From Leptospira sp. (GTDB taxonomy: Bacteria > Spirochaetota > Leptospiria > Leptospirales > Leptospiraceae): a stretch of DNA of 64,000 nt. This document shows positions 1 through 6,586 of the stretch, one piece after another. The notes under the pieces are model-generated. The model saw nothing but the letters and a program-made list of their open reading frames with translations. It did not search any database and had not been told where the DNA came from. The position numbers were made by a program, and so were the translations under genes. Positions within the stretch are counted from its first letter, which is position 1; each line of letters opens with the position of its first letter. Where the stretch lies: NCBI GenBank assembly GCA_027531445.1, contig JAPZRK010000008.1, positions 20,957 through 84,956 of the forward strand, in the 5' to 3' direction.

Positions 1-1
1 A

Positions 2-625
2 AAAAACGGATTCTACTATGTCTATTGGATAGATGAAAAAGAAAGTACAGTCAAAGGTGGATTCAACTATATAGACATTAGTGAGGAAGGATTGCCCAAT
101 TATGTGGTGTCTTCTCAAAAAGCAAAGTTTACGCCGGATCCTCATCATTGGACACTGTATGATGCAGAAGAGATTCGTTTTTCAAAAGAGTTAGAGATCC
201 TATCTCGCACAAAATATCCGGAAAAGGAATATCCATTTCCAGAAGACATACAGTATTTTTCCAAACCTACTCGAAATCCTGAACAAATGAATTTTTTCGA
301 ACTCGCCGATGAAATTGAAACACGTATCATTAAAGGTATACCATATCGTGATGTGATCGTCCAAAGACATGTTACATTTGCTATGCCAGTTATGTCATTT
401 GTAGTTGTTGCCTTGGGTGCACTCGCGGGGGCGATTACAAAGAGATCTGCTGGTGTTGCTTCTCTTGGCCTGACCATCGCAGTTGTATTGTTATACTATA
501 TTTTGTTTTCAACGATGAAAACACTGGCAGAGAATGGCGGTATGCCGATTTGGTTCGGCATTTGGTTCACGCCTGTGCTTTTTATATCCGCCGCTTATAT
601 TTTTTATAAGCGGATGAATATATAG
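2..625 (+). CDS. LptF/LptG-family LPS export permease, 3' part
   Basis: This is the C-terminal part of an inner-membrane permease of the YjgP/YjgQ (LptF/LptG) family, which with LptB and LptC extracts lipopolysaccharide from the inner membrane. The frame is open from the left edge of the window, so the true start lies outside; the TTG at 92 is internal. The visible part has a periplasmic stretch and then three hydrophobic segments near the C-terminus, with the family-like order: a 'Q-R-H-V-T-F-A-M-P' entry into a helix, a 'GALAGAITKRS' loop, a 'GLTIAVVLLYY' helix and a 'NGGMPIWFGIWF' turn before the last helix. I cannot tell LptF from LptG with the N-terminus missing. The cassette-like region begins about 500 bases downstream. 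Confidence 0.85.
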   Translation, partial: KNGFYYVYWIDEKESTVKGGFNYIDISEEGLPNYVVSSQKAKFTPDPHHWTLYDAEEIRFSKELEILSRTKYPEKEYPFPEDIQYFSKPTRNPEQMNFFELADEIETRIIKGIPYRDVIVQRHVTFAMPVMSFVVVALGALAGAITKRSAGVASLGLTIAVVLLYYILFSTMKTLAENGGMPIWFGIWFTPVLFISAAYIFYKRMNI

Positions 626-630
626 ATCAT

Positions 631-918
631 TCATCTGAAGTGATCAGATTGAAGACTGCTATTTGGAACGCATTTTTTCTTGCGACCAAAATTGGTTTCG
701 TTTACTAGTTGCTTCGATTTGCTCCGGTCTATTTCTTCCTCATTCATAGTAGCCCGTAAGTATCGACTTTGTTCTAGCATGTGTTCAACAGTTAAATCTT
801 CCCAATTTATTTTTCTGCTGAGTGAATCAGCAGAAATTTCCGAATAGAGAAAGATTCCCTACCTTCGTTGTTTGAATTGTTTGCCTTTTTGTACCACCAA
901 ACGCGATTGACTGATCAT
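631..918 (-). pseudogene. Reading-frame remnant of unknown family, divergent from the cassettes
   Basis: Read on the minus strand from an ATG at 918 to a TGA at 631-633, this stretch translates as a coherent, polar, protein-like sequence ('MISQSRLVVQKGKQFKQRR', then after one in-frame TAG at 859-861, '...RKINWEDLTVEHMLEQSRYL...'). It has no other stop. The composition (many charged residues, no long hydrophobic runs) is more protein-like than random low-GC DNA, but I do not recognise a family and see no tyrosine-recombinase motifs. It could be a nonsense-disrupted gene or chance. It occupies the gap between the LptF/G gene and the first cassette-like gene, where a full integron would carry a divergent integrase. 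Confidence 0.3.
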
Positions 919-941
919 TGAACAGGAGGGAAGGTGGCGGT

Positions 942-1022
942 ATGAAAAAGAAAATTGTCTTGCTTACCTTATCGATCCGCAGTTGTTCTCGTTTATTGAT
1001 TCGTGATTCTATGCAAGCATAA
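942..1022 (+). pseudogene. 26-codon ORF with strong RBS, possibly a broken lipoprotein start
   Basis: A purine-rich AGGAGGGAAGGTGG (924-937) precedes an ATG at 942 that opens 'MKKKIVLLTLSIRSC', which resembles the charged start, hydrophobic core and cysteine of a lipoprotein signal. The frame stops after 26 codons at 1020-1022. It may be the 5' end of a lost gene or a real short peptide. No homologue is claimed. The remaining sequence up to 1149 shows nothing convincing. Confidence 0.25.
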
Positions 1023-1148
1023 CAAAATTCGGAAACAGAGCCTGTGAACGGAATGAGTTTTTACCAGTTTGACAACTTGGCATATTGTTTTGCGAGCAAT
1101 ACGAGAAGATAGAGTTATACGAAATAATTCAAAACATTTAGTAAAATT

Positions 1149-1892
1149 ATGAAATCTAAAACAAAATATCTTATCATTCTCTTAATGATTATTTCAACAT
1201 CTAAATCATTAATATCGGAAGAAATAAAAACTGAAACGACGATTGAAAGAAAGAAAATTCACATTTATTTATCCCCCATTTTTGTAACCAATTATACTGC
1301 ATTTCCTTTTCGCGAACGAGAGGAGCGTCAGACATACACTCTCTTATACGGATTATCAAATAATTTGTTTCTAGGTTTCAACTATAGTAGAGGTGAAGAT
1401 CCAAATAGAAATTTAAGACTTAGCTCTCGTCAAGCTAGAAATCAAGTAACTATATATGAAGAAAAAAAGTCTCGAGAATCTGAATATCTTACTTTAAAAG
1501 CTCAATATTTCTTTTATAATAATTTGTATGGTAGCTTAAATTTTGGAATTGAAAAAGGGTTTACTCAAGAGAATAGTAATTTCCTTTCAGTGTCTTCAAA
1601 TAGTATCAGCTTGCTACCTTACAGCAGAACATTAATATACTCTGATCGTTATTTTGCTACTGCCGGAATTGGATATAGAAAGGAAGTATATGGAGTTTTA
1701 TTACTTGGACTTGAATGGGAATATGGATATATGTCTTCCGGTAGAATAAATGACCATAGTACTTTCAATCCGGATTATTTCGCTGGCGCTCCAAGTATGT
1801 ATGTTATAGAACAATTGTTTAAAGCAACAAGTAAAAGTCCCGATTCTTCTCCTTTTGGACTTTTATATTTCTACACTGGAATTGCACTTTAG
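1149..1892 (+). CDS. Predicted outer-membrane beta-barrel-like protein (cassette gene 1)
   Basis: A protein of 247 residues that I do not recognise by family. Residues 1 to about 23 form a signal peptide (lysine-rich start, then a hydrophobic core). The mature part alternates polar and aromatic or aliphatic residues and has repeated short segments rich in Tyr, Phe, Gly and Asn ending in 'FGLLYFYTGIAL', as in outer-membrane beta-barrels where the last strand often ends in an aromatic or hydrophobic residue. No Shine-Dalgarno sequence is obvious before the ATG ('AAAATTATG'). It is the first gene of the array and is followed, 35 bases after its stop, by a complete 167-bp attC-like element. Low GC compared with the genes beyond 8.6 kb suggests acquisition. 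Confidence 0.75.
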   Translation: MKSKTKYLIILLMIISTSKSLISEEIKTETTIERKKIHIYLSPIFVTNYTAFPFREREERQTYTLLYGLSNNLFLGFNYSRGEDPNRNLRLSSRQARNQVTIYEEKKSRESEYLTLKAQYFFYNNLYGSLNFGIEKGFTQENSNFLSVSSNSISLLPYSRTLIYSDRYFATAGIGYRKEVYGVLLLGLEWEYGYMSSGRINDHSTFNPDYFAGAPSMYVIEQLFKATSKSPDSSPFGLLYFYTGIAL

Positions 1893-1927
1893 ATCGAAAA
1901 TGTATTTTCTAAAAAATGAATTACTTC

Positions 1928-2094
1928 GCATAACTTCGGCTGACACGCTCCGCTCGGGACTTTCGCCCTCGCTCGGCCTAAAGGCACATTGTCCTCCGTC
2001 ACGCTTCTTGCACTGCAAGAAGGCGCGCCGACGCTAACGCCTACTCCGCGTAGGCTCAGCTACGGACAACGTCGTGTAGCCTAGTTCGTTATGC
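1928..2094 (+). repeat. attC-like element 1 (complete, 167 bp)
   Basis: The outer arms GCATAAC (1928-1934) and GTTATGC (2088-2094) are exact inverted complements, as expected for R'' and R' boxes. Inside them GGCTgACACG pairs with CGTGTAGCC except for one extra G, like the extrahelical base of an attC L box, with an unpaired spacer between the boxes. The long centre contains nested inverted segments (around TTGTCC ... GGACAA). Predicted cleavage would be G/TT at 2088. Its centre closely matches that of element 5. The orientation is the same as the gene it follows. Confidence 0.7.
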
Positions 2095-2333
2095 GTCATT
2101 GAGAAATTGTATGACTCAAGACATGGGTAACACTTTTTAGGACGTCTATTTGTATTATTATAATGGAGATTACTATTGCCACTTTACCTAGGAATTTGCA
2201 ATCGATAGAGTTAATATGAGTAGTTTCTTTGACATGCAAGAAACTAAACTTTCAGAAAAAGTTTCTTATATACTCTCTTAATATAAATTAAAATAGATTT
2301 ACATTTAAATAGAAAATTTCTATATTCAAGATC

Positions 2334-2660
2334 ATGATAATGAGAGCCAAATTTATTAAAATCGCTATCGCTATATCATTTTTAGCTATTTTAACATTTT
2401 GCGATATAGGACCAGGAACTTCGGCAAGAGATAGTTGCAAAAATTCAAAAGAAAATAAGATTGATGGTCCTTCAGAAGGGAGTAGGGCAGATAAAGCTAA
2501 GTGTATAAATATTTTACCTGAACTAATGAAAAATAGACAGGTAGAAAATGATTCAGATATTACAGATCTCTATTTCATCATTTGTGTAAGTAATTTAATC
2601 GAATTAAAAAAATGTGATAATGAAAGTCCATTGCCATATTTTATTCCTATTAAATATTAA
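2334..2660 (+). CDS. Small lipoprotein (cassette gene 2)
   Basis: A protein of 108 residues (106 if the second ATG at 2340 is used). The N-terminus has a short basic start, a hydrophobic core and 'LTFC', a spirochaete-style lipobox, so it is probably lipid-anchored. The mature part has several further cysteines, at 'RDSCK', 'KAKC', 'FIIC' and 'KKC', that could form disulphides in the periplasm or at the surface. I know no family for it. There is no clear ribosome-binding site. The 240 bases before it (2095-2333) are AT-rich and hold no gene I can support. It is followed by a truncated attC-like element, so it may now be fused into one mobile unit with the next toxin-antitoxin pair. Confidence 0.65.
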   Translation: MIMRAKFIKIAIAISFLAILTFCDIGPGTSARDSCKNSKENKIDGPSEGSRADKAKCINILPELMKNRQVENDSDITDLYFIICVSNLIELKKCDNESPLPYFIPIKY

Positions 2661-2701
2661 TTTACTTTAAAAAATGACTTAAAATCAAAATCGTAACCTT
2701 C

Positions 2702-2742
2702 GTATAACTGCGGCTGACACGCTCCGCTCGGGACATGGGTAA
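2702..2742 (+). repeat. attC-like element 2, truncated left half
   Basis: GTATAAC (2702-2708) followed by 'GCGGCTGACACGCTCCGC' matches the left arm and L''-like segment of the other elements, then 'GGGACATGGGTAAC' ends the similarity. No GTGTAGCC or GTTATGC right arm follows before the next gene at 2859. The tail 'GACATGGGTAAC' also occurs after element 1 (2120-2131), which suggests a recombination or deletion event between the two places. Confidence 0.6.
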
Positions 2743-2822
2743 CGATATTTTGAAAAAATGAATAATAGTAAATAATTTACTAGATTCCTATTACATTTTC
2801 AATTTTAAAATTCAAATAAGAA

Positions 2823-2852
2823 TTGATAAAATATGACCTTTGTGACTACATT
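2823..2852 (+). promoter_or_regulatory. Candidate promoter of the Phd/PIN module
   Basis: TTGATA (2823-2828), an 18-base spacer and TACATT (2847-2852) resemble a sigma-70 promoter. Initiation about 7 bases after the -10 would fall at the antitoxin ATG (2859), and no Shine-Dalgarno sequence precedes that ATG, so the transcript may be leaderless. Inferred from sequence only. Confidence 0.35.
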
Positions 2853-2858
2853 TAAACC

Positions 2859-3152
2859 ATGATATCAGTGGGAATTAGGGAATTAAAAACACATCTAAGT
2901 CAATACATTGACCTTGTAAAGCAAGGCGAAAATGTTCTGATTACTGAGCATAATAAAGTTGTAGCAGAGTTGAAATTTCCAGAACCGGAAAGTAGCACAA
3001 TTGGTGAAAATCAAAAAATCTTAAAGAAATTGGTCGAGGAAGGCAAAATTATTCCTCCTAAACGGAAAAGAGAAGTTATCCGTTCTAAAGAAAAAAATAC
3101 AATAAAGCAAAAAGAATGGTGGCATTTGTACCAAGAATCTAAAGAAAATTAA
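2859..3152 (+). CDS. Phd/YefM-type antitoxin
   Basis: A 97-residue protein whose first 50 residues match the Phd/YefM antitoxin fold: 'SVGIRELKTHLSQYIDLVKQGENVLITEHNKVVAEL' is the classic dimerising, DNA-binding N-terminal domain (split here only for description; the pattern is I-R-E-L-K ... L-V-K-x-G-E ... I-T-x-x). The C-terminal half is basic and Lys/Glu-rich, as expected for the disordered toxin-neutralising tail. Its TAA is immediately followed by the ATG of the PIN toxin, so the two are co-translated. Known members repress their own promoter and block the toxin active site. Such pairs are frequent, stabilising cargo in sedentary integron arrays, which fits the setting. Confidence 0.85.
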   Translation: MISVGIRELKTHLSQYIDLVKQGENVLITEHNKVVAELKFPEPESSTIGENQKILKKLVEEGKIIPPKRKREVIRSKEKNTIKQKEWWHLYQESKEN

Positions 3153-3590
3153 ATGATACAATATTTCGAAACAAGTATCATATTATCTCTGATTTTAGAA
3201 GATGAATTTCATGAGAAAGCCTCAAAAATTTGGAATCAGAAAAATGATGTAATTTGTTCTATTCTAACTTCAATTGAAGCAACTATTGTTTTAAGACGAT
3301 TCTATAAATCTAACAAAAGTAAATTAACTTCAAACTGGCTTTCAAAGAATGAAAAGAGATTAAATGAAATTCTCTCCGAATGCTCGCTAGTCAAAATTGA
3401 TGATAGCATTTTATCTATAGTTGAATTAAAGAAGGAAATTTCAGATTGTAGATCATTAGATGCGATTCATATTGCCACAGCAATTTTTCTAAAAGATAAA
3501 TTTAATGATTCGAATCTTCAATTCTATAGCTTTGATAAGAGAGTAAAGGAAGTTGCAAAAAAATTAGGTTTAAAACCGCACAGCGTATAA
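3153..3590 (+). CDS. PIN-domain (VapC-like) ribonuclease toxin
   Basis: A 145-residue PIN-domain protein, predicted to be a magnesium-dependent endoribonuclease held inactive by the upstream antitoxin. The acidic positions are visible: E6 in 'YFETS' (usually Asp in the family), E42 in 'SIEAT', D103 in 'RSLDAIHIATA' and D128 in 'YSFDKR'. The 'SLDAIH.ATA' and 'FDKRV...A..LGL' blocks are strongly typical of VapC-like toxins. It begins directly after the antitoxin stop. Its own TAA (3588-3590) lies inside the R''-like box of attC-like element 3, so the cassette is compact. The Asp-to-Glu change keeps a carboxylate and does not by itself show inactivity. Confidence 0.88.
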   Translation: MIQYFETSIILSLILEDEFHEKASKIWNQKNDVICSILTSIEATIVLRRFYKSNKSKLTSNWLSKNEKRLNEILSECSLVKIDDSILSIVELKKEISDCRSLDAIHIATAIFLKDKFNDSNLQFYSFDKRVKEVAKKLGLKPHSV

Positions 3591-3655
3591 CTGCTGCTGA
3601 CACGCTACGCTCGGGACATGGGTCAGCCTTCGTCTGTAAGCCTGGTTCGTTATGC
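3585..3655 (+). repeat. attC-like element 3 (71 bp)
   Basis: Arms GTATAAC (3585-3591) and GTTATGC (3649-3655) are inverted complements with one mismatch. The inner segments 'GCTGCTGACACGCTACGC' and 'CTGTAAGCCTGGTTC' pair only in part. The right flank 'TCGTTATGCGTCATT' equals that of element 1. The element overlaps the last codons of the PIN toxin. Confidence 0.65.
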
Positions 3656-3726
3656 GTCATTGCGGGGGGAGATCGCCGCGTCCATGCGGTGAGGGAAAAA
3701 ACCAAGAATTTAGGATTTTTTAGGAA

Positions 3727-3755
3727 TTGACACTCATACAATTCTTGTATATTTT
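3727..3755 (+). promoter_or_regulatory. Promoter with embedded palindromic operator for the RHH/PIN module
   Basis: TTGACA (3727-3732), a 17-base spacer and TATTTT (3750-3755) make a good sigma-70 promoter. Within it ATACAA-TTC-TTGTAT (3736-3750) is a perfect 6+6 palindrome, a plausible operator for the ribbon-helix-helix antitoxin encoded next, allowing autoregulation. Initiation would fall within a few bases of the ATG at 3764, again without a Shine-Dalgarno sequence. Confidence 0.5.
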
Positions 3756-3763
3756 TCTTAATT

Positions 3764-4009
3764 ATGAATCAGACTGTGAATATTTCATTTGAAAAAGCTC
3801 TTTTGAAAGAAATTGATAAAATAGCTAAAAAAGAACATAGGTCTAGGTCTGAGCTAATTCGTGAAGCTGCTAGAGCATACATTGAAAAAAAATCTAGGTG
3901 GCAAGCTATCTTTAGCTTCGCAGATAAAGCTAATTCAAAAGTTAAAATTACTGAAAATGATATTATCGATGGAATTAAACAACTTAGAAGTAATAAAAAA
4001 GCTTCTTAA
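3764..4009 (+). CDS. Ribbon-helix-helix antitoxin
   Basis: An 81-residue protein with a CopG/Arc-type ribbon-helix-helix fold: an N-terminal beta strand 'QTVNISFEKALLKEID', helix 1 and 'HRSRSELIREAARAYIEK' as turn plus helix 2. Proteins of this kind dimerise, bind palindromic operators through the strand and carry a C-terminal tail that masks the toxin. The gene overlaps the downstream PIN gene by one base (TAATG), indicating translational coupling. No Shine-Dalgarno sequence is visible before the ATG. A palindrome in the promoter just upstream is a likely binding site. Confidence 0.85.
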   Translation: MNQTVNISFEKALLKEIDKIAKKEHRSRSELIREAARAYIEKKSRWQAIFSFADKANSKVKITENDIIDGIKQLRSNKKAS

Positions 4010-4422
4010 TGATTCGCATTCTTTTAGATACTAATGTCTATATATCAGCAATTCTATTCAATGGAAAACCGAGACTAATTCTTGAAGATATAATTGAGGA
4101 AAGAGTTAATGCATATATCTCAAATGACATTTTAAAGGAATTAGAAGATACTCTTTCCAAACCTAAATTCAAATTAACCACAGATTTTATTCAGATAGTC
4201 TTATCGGAAATTAGAGATATTACCAGATTAGTTAACACTACTCCGCTAAATAATTATCTAGATTTAAGAGATAGGAACGATTTTCATATTCTTGAAGCAG
4301 CATTCTCGGCAAAAGTTGATTACTTAATTACGGGAGACAAAGATTTGTTATCTTTGAAAAAGATTCGTGAATTTAAAATAATAAATCCAGAAGATTATTT
4401 AAGAATCAAAGGGGAAGATTAA
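4009..4422 (+). CDS. PIN-family toxin (COG1569 type)
   Basis: A 137-residue PIN-domain protein of the 'putative toxin, PIN family' group. Acidic residues that should bind metal are in place: D7 in 'LLDTNV', E44/E46 in 'LKELED', D91 in 'RNDFHILEAA' and D110 in 'LITGDKDLL'. The 'LDTNVYISA.LF.G.P' start and the 'YLITGDKDLL' block are characteristic. It is predicted to be an RNA-cleaving toxin neutralised by the RHH partner. It differs clearly from the PIN toxin of the preceding module, so the two modules are independent acquisitions and not a duplication. It is followed 43 bases later by attC-like element 4. Confidence 0.88.
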   Translation: MIRILLDTNVYISAILFNGKPRLILEDIIEERVNAYISNDILKELEDTLSKPKFKLTTDFIQIVLSEIRDITRLVNTTPLNNYLDLRDRNDFHILEAAFSAKVDYLITGDKDLLSLKKIREFKIINPEDYLRIKGED

Positions 4423-4465
4423 AAACAGGGTTTGCGACATTCGTGTCGCGAATATGCGGAACGGC

Positions 4466-4577
4466 GTATAACTTCGGCTGACACGCTACGCTTCGGCACT
4501 TACGCCCTCTCTGGCTTTATAATTGCTTGCGCAATTCCCCGCCAGGTCGGCAAGTCGTGTAGCCTATTACGTTATGC
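4466..4577 (+). repeat. attC-like element 4 (112 bp)
   Basis: Arms GTATAAC (4466-4472) and GTTATGC (4571-4577) pair with one mismatch. The inner 'CGGCTGACACG' pairs with 'CGTGTAGCC' leaving one extra G, exactly as in element 1. The centre has a further inverted segment, 'CTGGC...GCCAGG', and a short 'AATTGC...GCAATT' stem. Confidence 0.7.
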
Positions 4578-4678
4578 GAAATTTCGTGATTCACCTCAAC
4601 AGCCTTTAGGGCCCATTTAATTTAAAATTGACAATAAATTGAAATAGTTGGCTAAGTTATACAAAAAGGAGAAATCAA

Positions 4679-5218
4679 ATGAGAAATGATCGTTGGGGAT
4701 TTAGAGCATTAAAATTAGCTATTCTTTGTGGGTCGATTGGACTAATCGTGGAGGGTCTTTTTGAGCTAAAGTTGCTAGTTCAACCTATAGCATCTCCCGC
4801 CTCAGTGCCAGGGCAATCTAAAATCTATGAACATTTCGTTATTCAGCACTTAACATTTCCATTAATTGGATTTTTTCTCGTTTTTTTCCCAAGAAGAATT
4901 AACGGTTTGGTTTCATCTCGATTTGCCATAATTGTACTTGCTGTGATAGCAACTCTCGTCACTATTCCTGAAATTATTGTTTCGCAAAAAGATTTATTTC
5001 GTCCTTATCCTTTCAATCTACGGGTGAGTATTCTGGAAACTATTCAAATGATTTCTGTATTCGGAAAACCATTAAATTTATTGCAGCTACAGCATCTCAT
5101 TTTTTCTCATTTCTTTCTCATGGGGACAATAATAGTTTTGGCCATTCGAGGAAATAGTTTCCTTCTGAAATTTGCTGGACCCCGAACGGGAGAGATAATG
5201 GTAACGTCGAATAATTAA
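4679..5218 (+). CDS. Four-helix membrane protein of unknown function (cassette gene)
   Basis: A 179-residue protein with about four transmembrane segments (near residues 12-32, 58-78, 83-103 and 143-163). The third and fourth are separated by a polar, possibly periplasmic loop. There is no signal peptide cleavage motif and no recognised domain. It has a clear ribosome-binding site (AAGGAG, about 7 bases before the ATG), unlike most of its neighbours. It sits alone between attC-like elements 4 and 5, so it is a single-gene cassette. The 200 bases after it hold no gene I can support before element 5 starts at 5426. Confidence 0.75.
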   Translation: MRNDRWGFRALKLAILCGSIGLIVEGLFELKLLVQPIASPASVPGQSKIYEHFVIQHLTFPLIGFFLVFFPRRINGLVSSRFAIIVLAVIATLVTIPEIIVSQKDLFRPYPFNLRVSILETIQMISVFGKPLNLLQLQHLIFSHFFLMGTIIVLAIRGNSFLLKFAGPRTGEIMVTSNN

Positions 5219-5425
5219 GCTTAACTCTCTTCTTTTCGAGTAAACTCATCTGGGCCAGGAATTCGATATCAAATAGAACAACTTGGCTTCTCTCTTTTTA
5301 TTCCAGAGCTGAATATGCATAAACAAAATTCTTGTCGAATCTCTCCATCTATTTCGCGGAATGAAGCATTTTATTGAATTAAAAAATCCATTTCCTAAAG
5401 AATTTTGTTTAATGGAAGAAACTTC

Positions 5426-5587
5426 GCATAACTACGGCTTACCGCTACGTTCCGGGACATGGCCCTCGCTCGGCCTAAAGGCACATTGTTCTCCGTCAAG
5501 TTTCTTTCTTGGCAAGAAAGCGTGCCGACGCTAACGTCTCTTCGAGACTCAGCTACGGACAATGTCGGTAAGCCTAATTCGTTAAGC
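5426..5587 (+). repeat. attC-like element 5 (complete, 162 bp)
   Basis: Arms GCATAAC (5426-5432) and GTTAAGC (5581-5587) pair with one mismatch. The inner GGCTTACCG and CGGTAAGCC pair perfectly over nine bases with no extra base. The central part ('CCCTCGCTCGGCCTAAAGGC' and 'GCCGACGCTAACG') is nearly the same as in element 1, with internal stems that differ by compensating changes. Confidence 0.7.
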
Positions 5588-5622
5588 GTCATTTTTAAAA
5601 ATGTTATGTAATTAAAGGAAAT

Positions 5623-6399
5623 ATGCCAATGAAATTAGTTTTTACCTCAATCGACTATACGAAAATAAAAGTTATTGAGTCTGTACTAAAATCTCAAAAC
5701 ATTACAGTCATTACAAAGGGAGAAGAATTAGATGTTTTAAATGGAATCATTCCTAGACAATCTAATTTAATTGAAGTTTACGTCGCTGATGAAGACTTTG
5801 AAATAGCCCTGAGTATTATTGATACGGGCAGTCTTCCTGAAGGTGAATTCGAAGAAGATAAGATTGAAAGTGTAAAACAAATTCGTTATGAAAATTTAAA
5901 AGAAATATCGATTAAAAAAGATAAATTAGCACTCTTAAATTTACTATGTGGTATACTACTGATATCCACTATCTTCTTTATAATAATCTTTCTTACGCAA
6001 GTCGATAAAAATATCAAATTAAAAAATTCGATTACTAATGCGTCAATCGAGTATAATTTTGACTACGAGAAAAATTGCCTCCTGGGATACAGCAAGACTG
6101 ATCAAATATTAGTGTCAGAAGAATGTTACGTAGAAGATTCGGAGATACGGAAATACGCTAAGTATTATAATTTTGAAGGGATTTTAAAGACGGAATATCT
6201 TAATCCTTATCATCTCGAATTTTTTACCATTGAAGTTATATACGATAAATTTGGTAAAAAGATAAGTGAGTTTACCGATTATGACCATGATGATAATTAC
6301 GATGAGTGGATATTATACGATAGCAAAGGGAATATTAAAAAAAAATACAAAGATTTAAACAAAGACTATCGGTTTGAAGAATCCGAACTCTCTTTGTAG
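5623..6399 (+). CDS. DUF2007-like N-terminal domain fused to a membrane-anchored tail (cassette gene)
   Basis: A 258-residue protein. Residues 1-67 resemble the small DUF2007 'putative signal-transducing' domain ('FTSIDYTKIKVIESVLKSQ' ... 'VYVADEDFEIALSIID'), whose biochemical role is unknown. A single transmembrane segment lies at about 103-125. The C-terminal part, probably outside the cytoplasm, ends with Asp-rich repeats ('DYDHDDNYDEW', 'DLNKDYRFEE') that look like loops able to bind calcium. A purine-rich AAAGGAAAT precedes the ATG at 5623; a second ATG lies at 5629. It is the only gene between attC-like elements 5 and 6. The domain call is by pattern and should be treated as tentative. 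Confidence 0.7.
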   Translation: MPMKLVFTSIDYTKIKVIESVLKSQNITVITKGEELDVLNGIIPRQSNLIEVYVADEDFEIALSIIDTGSLPEGEFEEDKIESVKQIRYENLKEISIKKDKLALLNLLCGILLISTIFFIIIFLTQVDKNIKLKNSITNASIEYNFDYEKNCLLGYSKTDQILVSEECYVEDSEIRKYAKYYNFEGILKTEYLNPYHLEFFTIEVIYDKFGKKISEFTDYDHDDNYDEWILYDSKGNIKKKYKDLNKDYRFEESELSL

Positions 6400-6453
6400 T
6401 CGTCTCATACGTGGGGATCATATAAGTATAGATAAATTGCGCTTTTTCATGCT

Positions 6454-6483
6454 GTTATACGCAATAAAACAACGGCGTATAAC
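6454..6483 (+). repeat. Inverted repeat with extra R-box-like GTTATAC
   Basis: GTTATACGC (6454-6462) is the exact inverted complement of GCGTATAAC (6475-6483), the left arm of attC-like element 6, with 12 bases between them. An R'-like box just upstream of an R'' box could be the relic of a preceding site. It could also be a simple hairpin after the gene ending at 6399. Confidence 0.4.
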
Positions 6484-6548
6484 TACGGCTTATCTCTACG
6501 TTCCAGGACTCAGGGTCAGCCTAAGTCGGTAAGCCTAATTCGTTATGC
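6477..6548 (+). repeat. attC-like element 6 (72 bp)
   Basis: Arms GTATAAC (6477-6483) and GTTATGC (6542-6548) pair with one mismatch. Inner GGCTTA pairs with TAAGCC. The spacer bases 'TAATTC' before the right arm match element 5, so elements 5 and 6 share one subtype of L box while elements 1 and 4 share another. Confidence 0.65.
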
Positions 6549-6586
6549 GATATGTGCATTAATTATAGATTGATCAACTTAAGAAA

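Noticed and set aside
1017..1023. GCATAAC upstream of the first cassette gene as the start of another attC-like element
   Set aside because: The following bases lack the GGCT-x-AC inner arm and no matching right arm is found, so the seven-base match is probably chance.
2217..2282. A 21-codon ORF before the small lipoprotein gene
   Set aside because: No ribosome-binding site and no recognisable features; expected by chance in AT-rich DNA.
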